A DNA stretch of 64,000 nucleotides from an uncultured Clostridia bacterium (GCA_947174885.1 CAMWKO010000009.1:1-64000); one strand, 5' to 3'; positions 52,101 to 60,150 are shown, numbered from the stretch's first letter. The notes: generated by a model from the letters alone, not told the origin. Made by a program: numbers and translations.

Positions 52101-52302
52101 GGAAGAAAATCTCAAAGAAGAGGAAACAAGAAAATTTATTGATGTGGCTTTTCGTGACGGTTCGATAAAGACAAGCGGTACGACGATTGATAAACTTATG
52201 CCGCCGATGTCCCGCTTTGGCGGTGGAAACCGTGCTGAAAAGAAGCAGGGCGTGATCCAAAAGCTGCAAGCATTTTTTGAGAGGTTCTTCGGAATTGGAT
52301 AA
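49189..52302 (+). CDS. hsdR: Type I restriction-modification motor/endonuclease subunit
   Basis: 1037 residues. The N-terminal nuclease domain has RYDVTIIVNGLPLIHIELKR (PD-(D/E)xK site, about 155-170). Walker A is HTTGSGKTLTS (about 325), Walker B IIFDECHRSQFG (about 425), FGFTGTPIF is motif III, and MFLTGFDATT and AYSRTNRI are helicase motifs V and VI. Length and order match EcoR124-type HsdR. It translocates DNA and cuts unmodified foreign DNA. Complete, with no frameshift, so the system should be functional. Confidence 0.95.
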   Translation: MPYFNIVARSSESTVVTEYKPQSKRSEAYQSEAELEKEFIRLMKDLGYEYLTIHKEKDLIDNLRTQLEKLNDYRFSDDEWNRFFHEVLANSKDSIVEKTRLIQEDHVQVLKRDNGESKNITLIDKKNIHNNTLQVINQYAVSADEGAAHANRYDVTIIVNGLPLIHIELKRRGVPIREAFNQIDRYQRDSFWAASGLYEFVQIFVISNGTNTKYYSNTTRFNHIKDANSHKAKKEKTSHSFEFTSFWADANNRIIPDLVDFTKTFFCKHTILNILTRYCVFTAENMLLVMRPYQIVATERILNRIEIAENYKKYGSVAGGGYIWHTTGSGKTLTSFKTAQLTSKLNYIDKVLFVVDRKDLDYQTMKEYDRFEKGAANSNSSTTILKKQLEDDNAKIIITTIQKLATFIKKNAGHSVFDKRVVIIFDECHRSQFGDMHLAITKYFKKYHLFGFTGTPIFAVNAGVSKNPTLRTTEQAFGDQLHTYTIVDAINDKNVLPFRVDYIKTMDKEPDIDDKEVWDINREKAFQAPERIRLVTEYILTHFDQKTYRGDKTYTFNVLQNIADVASAGGRAAIEEIKQKQRVSGFNSIFAVSSVDAAKLYYAEFKRQMAENPQRRLKVALIYSYGANEAETDGLLDEENPEDTSALDATSRDFLDTAIADYNEMFHTNYSTDGDKFQNYYKDVSLRMKNKELDLLIVVNMFLTGFDATTLNTLWVDKNLKMHGLIQAYSRTNRILNSIKTFGNIVCFRNLQKRTDDAISLFGDKEAGGIVLMRGYKDYYFGYEDSDGKYHPGYADMIEELTTKFPLSDERIIGEQKQKEFIVLLGAILRMRNLLTSFDEFAGNGILSERDFQDYLGRYQDLRDEWKNRKPSGEKEDITDDIVFEIELIKQIEINIDYILMLVKKYHDSHCDDKEVLITIRKTVDASPELRSKKALIENFIAGINDVSDVMIEWRNYVAEEKERELVTIIKEENLKEEETRKFIDVAFRDGSIKTSGTTIDKLMPPMSRFGGGNRAEKKQGVIQKLQAFFERFFGIG

Positions 52303-52471
52303 GCAGTTCTTCCTAAAAAGTAAAAGTGTATGTTAAATAATAATGGCAAACTACAAGACAAGGGCGGCGGAGCAATAATGCACCACCGCTCTTACTTGTG
52401 GAAAGATATAAAAAAAATCATATAGTATGCCCAACTTTCCGAAAAATGTCAGGACAGAACAAATCTTTTTG
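52303..52471. other. End of the RM island
   Basis: A GC-richer stretch (gggcggcggagcaataatgc ... accaccgctcttacttg) can form an imperfect hairpin and may be the terminator of hsdR or the right scar of the island. AT-rich DNA follows. Confidence 0.4.
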
Positions 52472-52499
52472 TTGACATCTAAGAGTTTCGAATTATAAT
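52472..52499 (+). promoter_or_regulatory. Promoter of the TetR-ABC operon
   Basis: TTGACA, 16 nt, TATAAT. Directly downstream, TATATAATAACTGTTATATA is an imperfect palindrome (about 52511-52530) in the right place for a TetR operator. Confidence 0.7.
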
Positions 52500-52557
52500 A
52501 AAACACATGATATATAATAACTGTTATATAACGAATGGTTTATAAAAGGAGATAAAT

Positions 52558-53145
52558 ATGCCACCTAAAGCAAAGTTTACAAAGGATGAAATTTTACAGG
52601 CAGCCATGCAAATTGTACGGGAACAGGGATTAGAGGCCGTAACCTCCCGTGAACTGGGAAGAAAACTTGGAAGCTCTACATGTCCGGTTTTTACGGTGTT
52701 TGAAAATATGGAGGAAGTAAATTCAGAGATTATTAAAACAGCTAAAGAATTGTATAAAGAATATATAAATGAGGGACTAAAACAGGAGCTGGCTTTTAGA
52801 GGTGTTGGAATGGCATATATAAAATTTGCGATGGAAGAGCCTAAATTATTTCATATTTTATTTATGAAAGAACATTCAGAGCCAATAGATATAGAACATA
52901 CACTTATGCTGATTGATGAAAGCTATATTGACATTTTGAAATCTGTCAGAGAGCCTTATGATTTACAGGAAGAGGAAGCTAAAAATCTATATCAGCATCT
53001 TTGGATATATACACATGGAATTGCCTCGTTATGTGCTACAAAGGTATGTACTTTTACCAATGCGGAAATTCAGTTAATGATGACAGAGGTTTTTACGAGC
53101 TTACTTGAAAAAATTAAAAGGAGTAAATCAGATGATAAAAATTAA
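52558..53145 (+). CDS. TetR/AcrR-family regulator
   Basis: 195 residues. FTKDEILQAAMQIVREQGLEAVTSRELGRKLGSSTCPVFTVF is the TetR DNA-binding domain; the ligand domain that follows is TetR_C-like. AAAGGAG precedes the ATG. It overlaps the ABC gene by 14 bp, so the three-gene unit TetR-ATPase-permease is coupled, and the regulator probably represses the transporter. Confidence 0.92.
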   Translation: MPPKAKFTKDEILQAAMQIVREQGLEAVTSRELGRKLGSSTCPVFTVFENMEEVNSEIIKTAKELYKEYINEGLKQELAFRGVGMAYIKFAMEEPKLFHILFMKEHSEPIDIEHTLMLIDESYIDILKSVREPYDLQEEEAKNLYQHLWIYTHGIASLCATKVCTFTNAEIQLMMTEVFTSLLEKIKRSKSDDKN

Positions 53146-53824
53146 TAATATACATAAATCATATGGAGAAAAGAACAATCAGTTTGAAGTGCTTAAAGGA
53201 ATATCTTTAAGCATTGAAGAAGGGGATTTTGTAGTGCTGCTAGGGGCATCCGGCTCAGGCAAGTCAACTCTTTTAAATGTAGTTTCGGGTCTGGAGAAAC
53301 CTGATAGTGGTGAAGTTTTTTATAACAATGAAAATATTACGGTTTTATCAGATAAACAGCTGACGGAATTCAGAAAGAAAAATATCGGGTTTATTTTTCA
53401 GCAATACTATTTATTACCTAATCTTAATGTAGAAAAAAACGTAAAAATGGGAGCAGATTTAACAAACAATAAAGAATATGAAAAGATTATTGAGGCTGTT
53501 GGATTAAAAGAAAAACGTTTAAAGTATCCACATGAGCTTAGTGGTGGGGAACAGCAAAGAGTTTGCGTGGCAAGGGCATTAGCAAAGAAGCCTGCCGTAT
53601 TATTTCTGGATGAGCCTACAGGTGCGTTGGATGAAGAAACAGGTCGTCTGGTGCTTGATTATATATGCAGTTTACAAAAGAAGCTGAATTTTACAATAAT
53701 AATGGTAACACATAATGCAAATATTGCGGATATGGCAAAAACCGTTATCCGAATGAACAGTGGCAGAATAGTATCAACACATCAGAATCAAATACAAAAA
53801 AGTGCATATGAGATAGGATGGTAA
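53132..53824 (+). CDS. ABC transporter ATPase, MacB/LolD type
   Basis: 230 residues. Walker A LLGASGSGKSTLL, Q-loop IFQQYYLLPNL, signature LSGGEQQR, Walker B VLFLDEPTGALDE and H-loop VTHNANIA are all present. AAAGGAG precedes ATG 53132. It energises the FtsX-type permease encoded 4 bp downstream. Confidence 0.95.
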   Translation: MIKINNIHKSYGEKNNQFEVLKGISLSIEEGDFVVLLGASGSGKSTLLNVVSGLEKPDSGEVFYNNENITVLSDKQLTEFRKKNIGFIFQQYYLLPNLNVEKNVKMGADLTNNKEYEKIIEAVGLKEKRLKYPHELSGGEQQRVCVARALAKKPAVLFLDEPTGALDEETGRLVLDYICSLQKKLNFTIIMVTHNANIADMAKTVIRMNSGRIVSTHQNQIQKSAYEIGW

Positions 53825-53828
53825 AGAG

Positions 53829-54974
53829 ATGATAGTAGGAATTAAGGATATATTTAAAATGCTTGGAATCATTATTATTTCAGCATGTGCAGTGTTTGTA
53901 TGTACACTTTTTCTTAATTACAATATAGACTTAAAGAATATTGAAGGTTTAATTAATACAGCTTCAATGCAGGTATTTTATGATGCACAAATCATGACAG
54001 GAAAAATGGTTAGTACATTAAGTGGAGGCTGCCTGCTTCTGACTTCTGTTGTTATGCTTCTGTTTTATATTAAACATTATATAGATACACATAGGAAAGA
54101 ATTAGGTATTTTAAAGGCAATGGGATATTCTAATCTGAAAATTGCCGGAAGCTTTTGGGTATTTGGCATTAGTATATTGCTGGGGACATCATTAGGATAT
54201 ATTTGTGCGTATTGTATTATGCCTGAATTTTATTCGGTTCAGAATGAAGATAAATTATTACCGGAGGTTATCGTACATTTTCAACCTGTACTGCTGATTT
54301 GTCTGGTTGTATTACCGTCGCTGGTTTTTGCATTTTTATCCGTGGTATACAGCTGTATAAAGCTTGAAATACCGGTAATGGAACTGCTAAGAGGCAAAAG
54401 TATACAAAAGGTAAGAACCGCAAAATCAATTAACGATATGCCTTTTTTAAAGGAACTGAAAAAAAGCACTGTACGACAGCGTAAATCCTTAGTTTTTTTC
54501 ATTGCCTTTGCTACATTCTGCTATGCTGCAATGGTGCAGATGTCATTTAGTATGAAAGAATTAGCAAGTGTAATGATGGCGGTCATGATTTTTTCTATTG
54601 GTATTATTTTAGCATTTGTTACATTATTTCTGGCGATTACAACTGTTGTAAAATCAAATATGAAAACCTTAGCGATGATGCAGGTGTTTGGATATTCAAG
54701 GGATGAGTGCAGGAAAGCAGTTTTAAGCGGTTACAGAAAAATAGCCTATATCGGATTTGCCATTGGAACAATATATCAGTATGTACTATTAAAAATAGCA
54801 GTTTATGTCATATTTAGAGATATCGATAGTGTGCCTGATTATAATTTTGATATACCGGCATTTATAATTACACTGATTTCATTTGTGATTCTTTATGAGC
54901 TAATAATGTATTGGTATAGCAGGAAGATTAGTAAAGTATCAGTTAAAGAAATTATGCTGAATACGGAATTGTAG
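53829..54974 (+). CDS. Compact FtsX-type ABC permease
   Basis: 381 residues with about eight hydrophobic segments arranged as two FtsX units (HRKELGILKAMGYSNLKIAG ... and NMKTLAMMQVFGYSRDECRK ...), but without the large extracellular domain of full-length BceB/MacB-type permeases (600-800 residues). It looks like a minimal version formed by two adjacent FtsX cores. Likely exports or releases a peptide or lipid-active compound. Confidence 0.87.
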   Translation: MIVGIKDIFKMLGIIIISACAVFVCTLFLNYNIDLKNIEGLINTASMQVFYDAQIMTGKMVSTLSGGCLLLTSVVMLLFYIKHYIDTHRKELGILKAMGYSNLKIAGSFWVFGISILLGTSLGYICAYCIMPEFYSVQNEDKLLPEVIVHFQPVLLICLVVLPSLVFAFLSVVYSCIKLEIPVMELLRGKSIQKVRTAKSINDMPFLKELKKSTVRQRKSLVFFIAFATFCYAAMVQMSFSMKELASVMMAVMIFSIGIILAFVTLFLAITTVVKSNMKTLAMMQVFGYSRDECRKAVLSGYRKIAYIGFAIGTIYQYVLLKIAVYVIFRDIDSVPDYNFDIPAFIITLISFVILYELIMYWYSRKISKVSVKEIMLNTEL

Positions 54975-55057
54975 ACAATCCGGTAAAAGCTAAACTCCAA
55001 ACTATTCAGGCTTCTTCATTAATTTTAACAGTAGTAAGTTAAAAAAAATTACAAAAT

Positions 55058-55230
55058 CCTTAGAGGTTTTGCATATTACACAGCCGACACTATTCCGATA
55101 GCTTGCGCAGATGAAGGAAGAAGTCGGCGTAAAACTATTTGACAGAGGTACTCGTAAAATAAAATTAACTAACGATGGCATTCTGCTTCGCAATCATACA
55201 GAAGAAATTTTGCAGATTTTATGTGTTTAA
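55058..55230 (+). pseudogene. Relic of a LysR-family regulator
   Basis: SLEVLHITQPTLFR, TAG, LAQMKEEVGVKLFDRGTRKI, KLTNDGILLRNHTEEILQI. This is the LysR helix-turn-helix and wing, interrupted by an in-frame stop; the N-terminal start and the effector domain are missing. It is a different branch from the intact neighbour. Confidence 0.75.
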
Positions 55231-55295
55231 CTTGGTCTCTCTCTGAGTTTATTTTGAACTTCATAAAAACATGTCAAAAAGTATACACTATGTTT

Positions 55296-56189
55296 TTAGG
55301 TTGGTTTTGGCAATTCCTTTATTTCTTGTATAAACTTTTCAGAAGCCTTAGAAAATACCTGATATTTCTTCCAGACAATGCTCATGCCTTCTTCTCTTTT
55401 TGGGGAAAGGGGGCGGAAGCATAGATTGCTGTTACCAGAAGTATTGATGATTTTATCAAATCCGATTGCATATCCCAAGCCTTCTGCTACCATAAGTGAA
55501 GCATTGAAAAGCAAATTGTAGGTTGCAACAATTTCCAATTCGGACAAATCTCTTTCTGTCCATATAGATAATGCCCCGTTGTTATTATCTTGTCTTGATA
55601 TAATCAGTGGTTTGTCCAATAAGTCTTCTGGAGAGATAGTTTCCTTTACAGCCAGTGGTGAATCCTTTCGCATCAGTACACCCCAGATATCTTTATAAGG
55701 TAATGGTATCGAATTATATTTTGAATGGTCTACAGAGCCAAACACAATTCCAAAATCAATCAGTCCTTTATCTAATTGTTCCAGCACAAATTCAGCATTT
55801 CCGCTGGTGATATGGTAATGGATGCCGGGATAAGATTTGTAAAGTTCCTTTGCTGCTTTTGCAATAAAGCGGACAGCGTCGGTTTCTCCTGCTCCTATAT
55901 ATACATCGCCAAAAATAACCTGATTTGAAAGTGAAATCTCCTTCTCAGTTTTATGTACCAAATTCAGGATTTCCTCTGCCCGCTTTCTCAGAATCATTCC
56001 TTCATCGGTGAGAGTAACTTTTCTGGAACCTTTCGTTCCACGGATCAAAAGCTGTTTCCCTAATTCTTCTTCCATAGCTTTTATCTGGGTGGAAAGAGTG
56101 GGCTGGGAAAGGTGCAGTGATTCTGCTGCCCGTACAATGCTCTGCTCTCTTGCCACAGCAAGAAAATATTGAAGTACACGTAATTCCAT
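55296..56189 (-). CDS. LysR-family regulator
   Basis: 297 residues. MELRVLQYFLAVAREQSIVRAAESLHLSQPTLSTQIKAMEEELG is the DNA-binding domain; an effector domain of normal size follows (GDVYIGAGETDAVRFIAKAA ... GLGYAIGFDKIINTSGN). It is divergent from the small-gene/DUF3737/cyclophilin-like set, a common LysR/target arrangement. A dyad-like ATGCATGTGCAT at about 56257 in the divergent gap may be part of its site. Confidence 0.93.
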   Translation of the reverse strand: MELRVLQYFLAVAREQSIVRAAESLHLSQPTLSTQIKAMEEELGKQLLIRGTKGSRKVTLTDEGMILRKRAEEILNLVHKTEKEISLSNQVIFGDVYIGAGETDAVRFIAKAAKELYKSYPGIHYHITSGNAEFVLEQLDKGLIDFGIVFGSVDHSKYNSIPLPYKDIWGVLMRKDSPLAVKETISPEDLLDKPLIISRQDNNNGALSIWTERDLSELEIVATYNLLFNASLMVAEGLGYAIGFDKIINTSGNSNLCFRPLSPKREEGMSIVWKKYQVFSKASEKFIQEIKELPKPT

Positions 56190-56340
56190 ATTCTCGTTTC
56201 CTTTATTTTCATATTTTGATGTCTACAGTATAGCATGTCGTTGAATAGGCTTCAACTATGCATGTGCATTTATCACAAGTATTTACTATTCTATTTTCTT
56301 TTCACTATACTTAAAGAAAATTTTGTAAGGAGGTTTGCTT

Positions 56341-56475
56341 ATGAAAAAAATAGATAGGAAATTCCTATGCAAATGGATTAATTATAAGTATTTGCTATTG
56401 ATGGTGGAGGAAAGTATAATAAAAACAGAAAGGCAAAAGAACTTTTTAGAGAATAAGAATAGGGAGCGATGTGAG
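56341..56475 (+). pseudogene. Start region of a lost gene
   Basis: AAGGAGG with ATG at 56341 opens MKKIDRKFLCKWINYKYLLL and continues in frame to the next start. It does not look like a complete protein, and GGGAG with ATG 56476 inside suggests that a gene start was joined to the next small gene by deletion. Confidence 0.4.
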
Positions 56476-56631
56476 ATGAAAAAAAATATTTTTACAATGT
56501 ACCTTTACGATAATAATACCCCAACAGCCATTGCAAGATGTGTGGGAGCCGGTGACCGGCGGCTTCCTGTTTATACCCCGGTGCCGGAAGGATGGGGAAA
56601 CAAAATTGTTCAGATTAGCGAGGGTGAGTAA
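56476..56631 (+). CDS. Small hypothetical protein
   Basis: 51 residues: MKKNIFTMYLYDNNTPTAIA, RCVGAGDRRLPVYTPVPEGW. No family recognised; the composition looks like a real small protein. It may instead be read from 56341 as one 97-residue protein. It lies 2 bp before the next ORF, so both are probably in one operon with DUF3737. Confidence 0.55.
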   Translation: MKKNIFTMYLYDNNTPTAIARCVGAGDRRLPVYTPVPEGWGNKIVQISEGE

Positions 56632-56633
56632 AG

Positions 56634-56888
56634 ATGGATAACAAAGAGATTAAGCTTGAGAAACTGACCCCGTATGGGTCAAAAGAAGCAGTCATTCAAA
56701 ATCTGGAAGATGCAGGGTGTACCGGGGACATCATTGAGTGTTGTATAACCTGTATGGAACAGGGAAAAAAGAATGAATTGCTGAAACGGCTGGAAGAACA
56801 CAGAACAGGTCTTCTGAACAAGGTACATGAAGAAGAAAAACATATAGACTGCCTGGATTATTTGGTTTATCAGATTAAGCGCTATTAG
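56634..56888 (+). CDS. Small hypothetical protein
   Basis: 84 residues, charged and helical: GSKEAVIQNLEDAGCTGDII, ECCITCMEQGKKNELLKRLE. It contains four cysteines. The pattern resembles small Lachnospiraceae proteins found with DUF3737 and oxidoreductase genes, but I cannot name a family. Start codon ATG with GAGGGTGAG upstream. Confidence 0.6.
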   Translation: MDNKEIKLEKLTPYGSKEAVIQNLEDAGCTGDIIECCITCMEQGKKNELLKRLEEHRTGLLNKVHEEEKHIDCLDYLVYQIKRY

Positions 56889-56926
56889 TACAAATTTGAA
56901 TGAATATTGATATGGAGGAAGATATC

Positions 56927-57805
56927 ATGAAAATAATTGAAAATCAGACATTTGACATGGAACGTGCACTTTACGGAAGTAATGGTGTATTAGTAAAAAA
57001 TTGTTCTTTTGACGGACCGGCAGACGGTGAAAGTGCATTTAAAGAGGGAAGGGATATTGTGACGGAGCATTGTTTTTTCAATCTGCGTTACCCTTTCTGG
57101 CATGACCATGGATTGAAAATCACAGATTCGGAAATGACAGAACTTTGCCGGGCAGCATTGTGGTATTCTGACAATGTGGAGATTTTGGACAGTAAGCTGC
57201 ATGGAATCAAAGCACTGAGGGAGTGCAGTAATGTCCTTATAAAGAATTGTGATATTATTTCACCGGAATTCGGTTGGTCTGTGCGGGAAATCCGTATGGA
57301 AGATACCACGGCAATCAGCGAGTATTTCATGATGCGCTCGGAGAATCTGACATTTAAAGGCGTAAGTTTTAAGGGTAAATACTCTTTCCAATACATCAGG
57401 AATGCAACATTTGAAAATTGTGTATTTGATACAAAAGATGCTTTTTGGCATGGTGAAAACATAACAGTAAAAAACAGTGTGGTAAAGGGCGAATATTTGG
57501 CATGGTATTCAGATGGCCTTACTTTGATAGGCTGTAAGATCATCGGAACACAGCCGCTGTGTTACTGTAAAAATCTGAAACTGCTTGACTGTGAGATGAT
57601 CGGTACGGATCTTGCCTTTGAAAAATCCGAAGTAGAGGCAGTCATCACAACAAAGGTTGACAGTATTAAAAATCCGATGTCCGGACGGATTGAGGTGCCG
57701 GAAGTGGGAGAGCTGATCATGGATGATGAAAATGCGAAAGGCGAGGTTCTGATCTGCGGGAAAAAAAATAGAGATATAATCTGCAAAATGTGCAGCTGTG
57801 CCTGA
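56927..57805 (+). CDS. DUF3737-family right-handed repeat protein
   Basis: 292 residues of tandem short repeats (VLVKNCSFDGPADGESAFKE, NLTFKGVSFKGKYSFQYIRN, NITVKNSVVKGEYLAWYSDG), each rich in F, W and C, as in the DUF3737 family; the pattern suggests a right-handed beta-helix. GGAGG precedes ATG 56927. No signal peptide. Function unknown, often next to LysR-controlled oxidoreductases. Confidence 0.9.
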   Translation: MKIIENQTFDMERALYGSNGVLVKNCSFDGPADGESAFKEGRDIVTEHCFFNLRYPFWHDHGLKITDSEMTELCRAALWYSDNVEILDSKLHGIKALRECSNVLIKNCDIISPEFGWSVREIRMEDTTAISEYFMMRSENLTFKGVSFKGKYSFQYIRNATFENCVFDTKDAFWHGENITVKNSVVKGEYLAWYSDGLTLIGCKIIGTQPLCYCKNLKLLDCEMIGTDLAFEKSEVEAVITTKVDSIKNPMSGRIEVPEVGELIMDDENAKGEVLICGKKNRDIICKMCSCA

Positions 57806-57975
57806 TTTTTTTAGGAAGTGATACTATGATGGCAAGTTTCTCTTTGCAAGTAGAATTTTCAATGGACTTCTTTTGGTGCTACGGTTGGTCGTGGGAACAT
57901 TGACGGTGTAGAGAACTTATCGTTATGGTTTCACAGCAGGATTAAAAACAGGTCTGGGATCTTTGGTTGAGGATT

Positions 57976-58096
57976 GTCTGCATGACAAAGCAGTTGCTTT
58001 CTGTAAAGGATGCCTTGCCTGTCTGAAATTCCAACACGGTGTGAACCGTGATGATGCGGATAATATCGCACAGAAAATGAAGGAGGCAGATATATG
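57976..58096 (+). pseudogene. Relic of a flavodoxin-family FMN reductase
   Basis: LHDKAVAFCKGCLACLKFQH, GVNRDDADNIAQKMKEADI* fits the CxGCxxC...DD segment of this family (normally about 180 residues). Its TGA overlaps the ATG of the lipoprotein gene. Both ends are lost. Before it, 57826-57950 holds another unassignable scrap. Confidence 0.65.
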
Positions 58097-58618
58097 AAAA
58101 AACTGATTTGTACGATGCTGGTTTTTACAGTGTTATTTATGACAACTGCCTGTAGAAACAGCAAAGAGGAACAAAATGTTAATATGGAATCGGAAATCAG
58201 TACGGCTCTGCCGGATCAGTCGGCAGAATCTATCGGGGAAAATACAAAACAGGAGGTAACAGAGATGAAGATGAAAGTTCAAGTCGGGGATACCGTTTTT
58301 ATAGCGACAATGGCAGAGAATTCTTCTGTAGATGCGCTGAAGGAATTAATGGCAGATGGCTCTCTCACCCTGAATATGAGTGATTATGCAGGCATGGAAA
58401 AGAATGCAGATTTGGGAATTACGTTGCCACAGAACAATGAACAGATGAATACGCAGGCTGGTGATATTATTTTGTATCAGGGCAGGACGTTTGTTATCTA
58501 CTATGATACAAATTCATGGAGTCTGACACCAATTGGGAAAATTGACAATGTGGATGCAGAGGAACTGAGAGAGGCGTTGGGATCTGGAGATGTTAAGGTG
58601 ACCTTATCTCTTGAATAA
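58094..58618 (+). CDS. Lipoprotein with cyclophilin-like domain
   Basis: 174 residues. LICTMLVFTVLFMTTAC is a lipoprotein signal (lipobox TTAC). From about residue 55, MKMKVQVGDTVFIATMAENS, DIILYQGRTFVIYYDTNSWS and ending GKIDNVDAEELREALGSGDV match the cyclophilin-like fold protein family (DUF369-type). Outside the membrane; ligand or activity unknown. AAGGAGG precedes the ATG. It usually travels with aldo/keto reductase and flavodoxin genes, both of which survive here only as relics. Confidence 0.88.
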   Translation: MKKLICTMLVFTVLFMTTACRNSKEEQNVNMESEISTALPDQSAESIGENTKQEVTEMKMKVQVGDTVFIATMAENSSVDALKELMADGSLTLNMSDYAGMEKNADLGITLPQNNEQMNTQAGDIILYQGRTFVIYYDTNSWSLTPIGKIDNVDAEELREALGSGDVKVTLSLE

Positions 58619-58750
58619 CTGAATCAGGTTGTACTGCCTAAGACTGCCAATCCTGAGCATATGCGAGATAACACAGAGATGAATTTTACAATCAGTGATG
58701 GTGATATGGAAATATTAAATAACATGGAACATATTAGGTTTAATATTTAA
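58619..58750 (+). pseudogene. Relic of an aldo/keto reductase C-terminus
   Basis: LNQVVLPKTANPEHMRDNTE, MNFTISDGDMEILNNMEHIR is the NADP-binding loop and end of an aldo/keto reductase (V(L/I)PK(S/T)..P.R..EN). It begins immediately after the stop of the lipoprotein gene. Confidence 0.75.
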
Positions 58751-58760
58751 TAACACTATG

Positions 58761-58787
58761 CGCTCTGCTTAAGCAGGGCGTTTTTTT
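58761..58787 (+). terminator. Terminator of the DUF3737-lipoprotein operon
   Basis: CGCTCTGCTT pairs with AAGCAGGGCG, followed by seven T. Confidence 0.85.
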
Positions 58788-58947
58788 GTATTCCTTATCC
58801 ATGCTTTGCGAGGAGCAAAAAAATGCTCTTTAGCGTTTGGTTGTGCGAAGAATAGAAGACAAAGAGCATAATCAACTTTTAAACTGTATTTTATGTATCT
58901 GTGATTATTTAAAGTTTGTAGAAAAGAGGAGATGTGTGGTAAAATGT

Positions 58948-59012
58948 CATCGTGAATAAACCTGCGGTTTATTCCCTCGCCCCATAAAATTGACAAGCAA
59001 TTTTATGGTAAA
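58948..59012 (+). repeat. Double-hairpin repeat C
   Basis: Hairpin 1 GAATAAACC-TGC-GGTTTATTC, linker CCTCGC, hairpin 2 CCATAAAATTG-ACAAG-CAATTTTATGG. Same plan as repeats A and B, with a CTCG linker. It lies in the upstream region of the VOC gene. Confidence 0.7.
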
Positions 59013-59065
59013 ATAACAGTGATTTAGTATTTAGTAAAAGATAGACAAAAAAGGAGTCGGCTTGT

Positions 59066-59449
59066 ATGAAAATAGAACATATTGCTATGTATGTTAATGA
59101 TTTAGAATTGGCAAAACAGTTTTTTGAAAAGTATATGGGTGGGAAATCAAATGATATGTATCATAATGAAAAGACCGGATTTAAGTCGTATTTTCTGACA
59201 TTTGATGATGGTGCAAGATTAGAGCTTATGAATAAACCGGATATGGAGGATACTTACAAATCACTTAAAAGAACAGGCTTTATACATATTGCATTTAGTG
59301 TGGGAAGCAAAGAAAAGGTTGACTTATTGACAGAGGAGATGAAGAAAGACGGATATGAAGTTATCAGTGGACCAAGAACAACAGGTGACGGATATTATGA
59401 GAGCTGTATTGTAGCCATTGAGGGAAATCAGATTGAGATAACCATATAA
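59066..59449 (+). CDS. VOC (glyoxalase/bleomycin resistance fold) protein
   Basis: 127 residues. [20 protein letters not shown] is the first beta-alpha unit; LELMNKPDM...[15 protein letters not shown] is the second. Candidate metal ligands are H5, E in ARLELMN, H in HIAF and the E of QIEITI, as in glyoxalase I-like enzymes. AAAGGAG precedes the ATG. A relic of the same family lies at 14545-14664. Confidence 0.92.
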   Translation: MKIEHIAMYVNDLELAKQFFEKYMGGKSNDMYHNEKTGFKSYFLTFDDGARLELMNKPDMEDTYKSLKRTGFIHIAFSVGSKEKVDLLTEEMKKDGYEVISGPRTTGDGYYESCIVAIEGNQIEITI

Positions 59450-59473
59450 TAGCATGTAGAAAATAATAGGTAT

Positions 59474-59524
59474 GAACCGACCTCCAATCGTTAGATTTTA
59501 GGTCTGACTTTTAAGGGTCGGTTC
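59474..59524 (+). promoter_or_regulatory. Long-range hairpin before the GNAT gene
   Basis: GAACCGACC pairs with GGTCGGTTC across 33 nt, which include a smaller pairing (ttagattttaggtctgac). There is no T-run. It could be a leader structure or a damaged terminator. Confidence 0.4.
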
Positions 59525-59537
59525 AGTAATCAGGGAG

Positions 59538-60044
59538 GTGGTTTTTATAAATTATATTATTAGAGAAATGAAAAAACAGGAATATACGCTTTTAAAGGAT
59601 TTCCTGTATGAGGCAATATTTATTCCCGCAGGGCACGAGCAGGAGGGAATGAAAGCACCTGACAGAAGTATAATAAATCAGCCTGAATTGCAGGTATATA
59701 TTTCGGATTTTGGCAATAAAAAAGATGATTTATGTTTTGTAGCTTTGGTGGAGGAAAATATTATAGGTGCAGTATGGGTTAGAGATATGAATGACTATGG
59801 TCATATAGGTGAGGGTATTCCATCGTTTGCTGTTTCATTATATAAGGAATATCGTGGGTATGGAATCGGAACAGAGCTTATGAAAAGAATGCTTGCAGAG
59901 TTGAAAATCAGAGGATATGAACAGGCATCGCTTTCAGTTCAAAAGGAAAACTATGCAGTGGGGATGTATAGGAAGCTTGGTTTTGAAATTTTTGATGAAA
60001 ATGAAGAGGAATATATTATGGCGATTAGATTCATTAAAAAATGA
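59538..60044 (+). CDS. GNAT N-acetyltransferase
   Basis: 168 residues. SFAVSLYKEYRGYGIGTELMKRML is the acetyl-CoA loop and QKENYAVGMYRKLGFEIFDE the C-terminal motif. The start is unusual: GGAGG touches the GTG at 59538, while the first ATG (59568) would remove the first strand (NYIIREM). An ATA or ATT near 59547-59556 may be used. Otherwise intact. Confidence 0.88.
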   Translation: MVFINYIIREMKKQEYTLLKDFLYEAIFIPAGHEQEGMKAPDRSIINQPELQVYISDFGNKKDDLCFVALVEENIIGAVWVRDMNDYGHIGEGIPSFAVSLYKEYRGYGIGTELMKRMLAELKIRGYEQASLSVQKENYAVGMYRKLGFEIFDENEEEYIMAIRFIKK

Positions 60045-60150
60045 TGTTGACATAAGTGAAATATTATGAAAAACATTGTAAGCCTATTGAACAAATATTT
60101 ATTAAGGAACATTTATGTATCTGAAAAATATTATACGAGGAGAAATTAGA

